Below are positions 5,680 through 7,693 of a stretch of DNA of 7,693 nt, one piece after another. The stretch covers positions 23,451 through 31,143 of the forward strand of contig DHBY01000077.1 in the NCBI GenBank assembly GCA_002398845.1. The letters run 5' to 3'. Each line of letters starts with the position of its first letter. The stretch's first letter is position 1. The notes beneath the pieces are model-generated. The model was not told the origin of the DNA. It ran no database searches and saw only the letters and a list, made by a program, of their open reading frames with translations. The translations under genes were made by a program, and so were the position numbers. Source of the stretch: Firmicutes bacterium UBA4916. Its GTDB lineage: Bacteria; Bacillota; Clostridia; Tissierellales; Tepidimicrobiaceae.

Positions 5680-5871
5680 TTAAAAGAAATCGCCTATTAA
5701 AAATATTATTAGGAATATAAATATTATGCTGCTATCGAATCCTCCACCGCCAAAGCAGTCGCCAAGACCTCCTCCAAGAAGACCTCCCCCAAATAGTAAA
5801 AACAGTATTAGTATTAAGAATATACCTCCACCGCCACCCTTAGTAAGGCTTTGCAGCAAATCATCTAACAT
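5680..5871 (-). CDS. Small Gly-rich hydrophobic protein, spore-type
   Basis: A 63-residue protein of unknown function. It opens with MLDDLLQSLTK, then five Gly, a hydrophobic run IFLILILFLLF (17-27), a Gly-rich middle (GGGLLGGGLGDCFGGGGF, 28-45, with Cys39) and a second hydrophobic run after DSS (SIIFIFLIIFLIG, 48-60). Two short membrane-type segments around a flexible Gly hinge suggest membrane or coat association. The D-S-hydrophobic end is built like the repeated unit of the 67-aa neighbour, so the two may belong to one loose class. Small Gly-rich hydrophobic proteins of this kind (for example the YjcZ-type sporulation proteins) are common in endospore formers, but I cannot place it in that family with certainty; a membrane-active peptide is an alternative. 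GGGGAGG (5879-5885) lies 7 bases before the ATG, and a terminator directly follows the stop. Confidence 0.72.
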   Translation of the reverse strand: MLDDLLQSLTKGGGGGIFLILILFLLFGGGLLGGGLGDCFGGGGFDSSIIFIFLIIFLIGDFF

Positions 5872-5885
5872 TTGAAAACCTCCCC

Positions 5886-5928
5886 AAAAAAACTTAGTTT
5901 ATTATATAATATTCAAACCCTAAGTTTT
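5886..5928 (-). terminator. Probable terminator of the nag-CYTH transcript
   Basis: AAAACTTAG (5889-5897) and CTAAGTTTT (5920-5928) form a perfect 9-bp stem with a 22-base AT-rich loop. On the - strand the stem is followed by a T-run reaching 5886. It starts 14 bases after the CYTH stop codon (5943-5945). The long loop and AT-rich stem make it weaker than the other terminators here, so some readthrough into the 63-aa gene is possible. Confidence 0.65.
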
Positions 5929-5942
5929 GGTTACAGTTATTG

Positions 5943-6479
5943 CTATAATTCTTTTTTAAGTTCTATTATAGATTTGGTGGAGATGTTTTTTCTATCAATT
6001 TTTAATAGATTTATTGCTTTTTCCAAGTCTTCTTCTTTTTCTACTTCTATTTCCATATAGGGGTAAGAATAGGTGGGTTTATCCCACTTGTCTAAATCAA
6101 ATCTAATGTTTTCGTAAATATAAGAAGTTCTATCTTTATATCCTTCTTGTATAATATTATATTTTAATTCCTTTAAGATATATATCATAGATTCTTTATC
6201 CTCTATTGGAGTAGTAATTTCAATATTTTTTCTAGCACCTTCTTTGCTTATGTTTTTCTTTAAAGTTAAATTAATATTCTTTTCTTGAGTCAATAGATTT
6301 TGGGTTTCTCTTATTCTCAAATAGCTATTTAATCTATCTTCTATATAATTATCCTCTGAATCAAAAATGGTATTCACCTGATATTCCTTAGATAATAATT
6401 TAGCTCCAATTTTTATTAATCTTTTTTCCATTTCATCTAAATTCACATTTAGAACTTTTACTTCTATTTCCTTAGCCAT
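5943..6479 (-). CDS. CYTH-domain protein (CyaB/thiamine-triphosphatase-like)
   Basis: A 178-residue soluble protein of the CYTH superfamily, whose members bind triphosphorylated substrates in a beta-tunnel with divalent metal. Some are class IV adenylate cyclases, others thiamine triphosphatases or inorganic triphosphatases. The hallmark ExExK is at the very start (E4-I-E6-V-K8). Further tunnel residues appear as LRIRET (54-59), TLKK (72-75), KDRTSY (115-120), RFDLDKW (126-132) and MEIEVE (142-147), followed by KSIIEL near the end. The order and length are those of a complete single-domain CyaB-type protein. Which reaction it performs cannot be told from sequence; a triphosphatase is at least as likely as a cyclase. 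Its ATG lies inside the end of nagA (16-base overlap), with AGGAGG (6489-6494) in the nagA coding sequence, so translation is probably coupled. Confidence 0.88.
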   Translation of the reverse strand: MAKEIEVKVLNVNLDEMEKRLIKIGAKLLSKEYQVNTIFDSEDNYIEDRLNSYLRIRETQNLLTQEKNINLTLKKNISKEGARKNIEITTPIEDKESMIYILKELKYNIIQEGYKDRTSYIYENIRFDLDKWDKPTYSYPYMEIEVEKEEDLEKAINLLKIDRKNISTKSIIELKKEL

Positions 6480-7624
6480 ACTATATTTCCTCCTACTATG
6501 GCAGCAGATATATTTATGTCTCCGTCTAATAGTAGTAGATCTGCATCTTTTCCAATTTCTATACTTCCTTTATGTTTATCTATTCCTATGGCTTTAGCAG
6601 GGGATAAACTAGCCATTCTTATGGCATCCTGAATAGGCATGTGTAGTTTATGGACCATATTATATACTGCATTCCTTAAATTTAGTGTAGAGCCAGCTAA
6701 AGATCCGCTGGCAAGCCTAGCAGCCCCGTCTTTAACTATAACCTTTTGTCCGCCTAGTTCATAATTTCCTTCTCCTAGCCCAGCTGCTCTCATTGCATCG
6801 GAAACCAATATGATTTTATCTATGCCTTTCATTTTAATGGCCATCTTTACTGCTGCATCATGGAGATGAATTCTATCATATATTAACTCACAATATACTC
6901 TATCATCTGTCAAAGAAGCTCCAACAATCCCCGGCTCTCTATGAGAGAAGTTTCTCATACCATTATAAAGATGAGTAGCCACAGTTATTCCATGATCAAT
7001 ACCAGATTTTGCTTCTTCATAAGTTCCGTTGCTATGAGCCATAGCTATAGTAATATCCTCTGATGCTAAATATGATACGACTTCAAGAGCCCCTGTAGTT
7101 TCTGGAGCTAAGGAAACCATCTTTAATTTTCCTTGGGATACCTTAACTATTTCCTTCATATCATCCATATTTGGAGTCCTGATATATTCGGCTGGTTGAG
7201 CACCCTTTTTATCTAATGAGAAAAATGGACCCTCTAAATGGATTCCTAGCACTTGGGATTTATCCTTTTTATTTTTATAATTTACTATATTTTTAGAAGC
7301 TTTTATCATATTTTCATATGATGAAGTAATTACAGTTCCTAGAAATGAAGTGACTCCATTTTTTAGATGAAATTCTGCCATGCCATCTATGGCTTCTTCT
7401 GTACTATCCATAACATCATAACCTGAATTCCCATGGTTATGAATATCCATAAAGCCAGGAGATAGGTATTTCCCTTCTCCATCTATAATATGATCTAAAT
7501 TTTCTTTATCTATTTTTTCTTCTTTATCTATCCTTGTAATTTTCCCTTCCTCAATAACAACACCGTATCCAAAAAGAATATCATAAGGTGTTATAATGCT
7601 TACATTTTTTATTAAAGTTTTCAT
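6464..7624 (-). CDS. nagA: N-acetylglucosamine-6-phosphate deacetylase
   Basis: Cytoplasmic hydrolase that removes acetate from GlcNAc-6-phosphate to give glucosamine-6-phosphate, the substrate of NagB. The 386-residue protein is full length for the family and belongs to the amidohydrolase (TIM-barrel) superfamily. Metal and catalytic residues are all visible: PGFMDIHNHG with His62 and His64, GIHLEGPFF with Glu131, AMAHSNGTYEEA with His197, ATHLYNGMRNFSHREPG with His218, and the catalytic Asp276 in LVSDAMRAAG. The substrate loop LASGSLAGSTLNL (304-316) and the closing GSIEIGKDADLLLLD (353-367) are typical. The HxH pair suggests the two-metal form known from Bacillus rather than the one-metal E. 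coli form. AAGGGG (7630-7635) precedes the ATG. It follows the end of a probable nagB by 24 bases and overlaps the CYTH gene, so the three look like one operon. Confidence 0.96.
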   Translation of the reverse strand: MKTLIKNVSIITPYDILFGYGVVIEEGKITRIDKEEKIDKENLDHIIDGEGKYLSPGFMDIHNHGNSGYDVMDSTEEAIDGMAEFHLKNGVTSFLGTVITSSYENMIKASKNIVNYKNKKDKSQVLGIHLEGPFFSLDKKGAQPAEYIRTPNMDDMKEIVKVSQGKLKMVSLAPETTGALEVVSYLASEDITIAMAHSNGTYEEAKSGIDHGITVATHLYNGMRNFSHREPGIVGASLTDDRVYCELIYDRIHLHDAAVKMAIKMKGIDKIILVSDAMRAAGLGEGNYELGGQKVIVKDGAARLASGSLAGSTLNLRNAVYNMVHKLHMPIQDAIRMASLSPAKAIGIDKHKGSIEIGKDADLLLLDGDINISAAIVGGNIVWLRK

Positions 7625-7648
7625 AATATCCCCTTCATTTATAATTTT

Positions 7649-7693
7649 TTAGTCATTATATGCTTCTTCATCAACTATAACTGTTACATCATG
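7649..7693 (-). CDS. nagB: C-terminal tail of a probable glucosamine-6-phosphate deaminase
   Basis: Only the last 14 codons are in the window (HDVTVIVDEEAYND, stop at 7649-7651). The pattern H-x-VTVIVDEEA matches the C-terminal end that I remember from NagB proteins (…LQxHxxVTVIxDxxAA…). NagB turns glucosamine-6-phosphate into fructose-6-phosphate and ammonia, the step after NagA, so its position 24 bases upstream of nagA on the same strand supports the call. With so few residues another gene cannot be excluded. Confidence 0.65.
   Translation of the reverse strand, partial: HDVTVIVDEEAYND

Noticed and set aside
5898..5919. TATAAT within the loop of the nag-CYTH terminator as promoter of the 63-aa gene
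   Set aside because: The hexamer is there on the - strand, but the -35 position 17 bases upstream reads CAAAAC, and the stretch is AT-rich loop sequence.
5872..6060. 62-codon open frame on the + strand
   Set aside because: It runs antisense over the terminator and the 3' end of the CYTH gene, and its product is Ser/Phe-rich antisense sequence.

Overview
The window is AT-rich DNA with strong AGGAGG-type ribosome binding sites, TTG starts as well as ATG, and lipobox lipoproteins. Together with a DUF3787-like spore-surface protein and two tiny hydrophobic spore-type proteins, this points to a spore-forming member of the Clostridia (Firmicutes), possibly the Tissierellales side. The lineage is an inference from gene content and style, not from a marker gene.

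Layout. Left, + strand: the 3' end of a MetI methionine ABC permease, then metQ (substrate-binding lipoprotein), then a 65-aa DUF3787-like protein, closed by an 18-bp perfect hairpin that can terminate transcription from both sides. From there on every gene is on the - strand. In transcription order, from the right edge leftwards, these are: the last 14 codons of a probable nagB, nagA, a CYTH-domain protein overlapping nagA, a terminator, a 63-aa Gly-rich hydrophobic protein with its own terminator, a 67-aa protein with a duplicated LLFFFLLL segment and its own terminator, an SH3b-YkuD L,D-transpeptidase lipoprotein, a short intergenic region holding what looks like the stump of a VOC/glyoxalase gene, and ppsA (PEP synthase).

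Functions. metIQ imports methionine. nagB-nagA feeds N-acetylglucosamine-6-phosphate into fructose-6-phosphate, from amino-sugar uptake or cell-wall recycling. The L,D-transpeptidase acts on peptidoglycan outside the membrane. The two small hydrophobic proteins and the DUF3787-like protein fit sporulation. ppsA makes PEP from pyruvate for gluconeogenesis. No single pathway links them all; this looks like chromosomal core with cell-envelope and sporulation genes interspersed.

Points for a second look: a palindrome that fills the spacer of the ppsA promoter; the 20-codon VOC-like stump with an intact ribosome binding site; the SHKC (instead of SHGC) active-site motif of the L,D-transpeptidase; the internal duplication in the 67-aa protein; a nested inverted repeat that captures the U-tract of the upstream terminator; and a CYTH gene coupled to nagA. 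I saw no mobile element, CRISPR array, tRNA or rRNA, and no clear sign of an undescribed defence or biosynthetic system.
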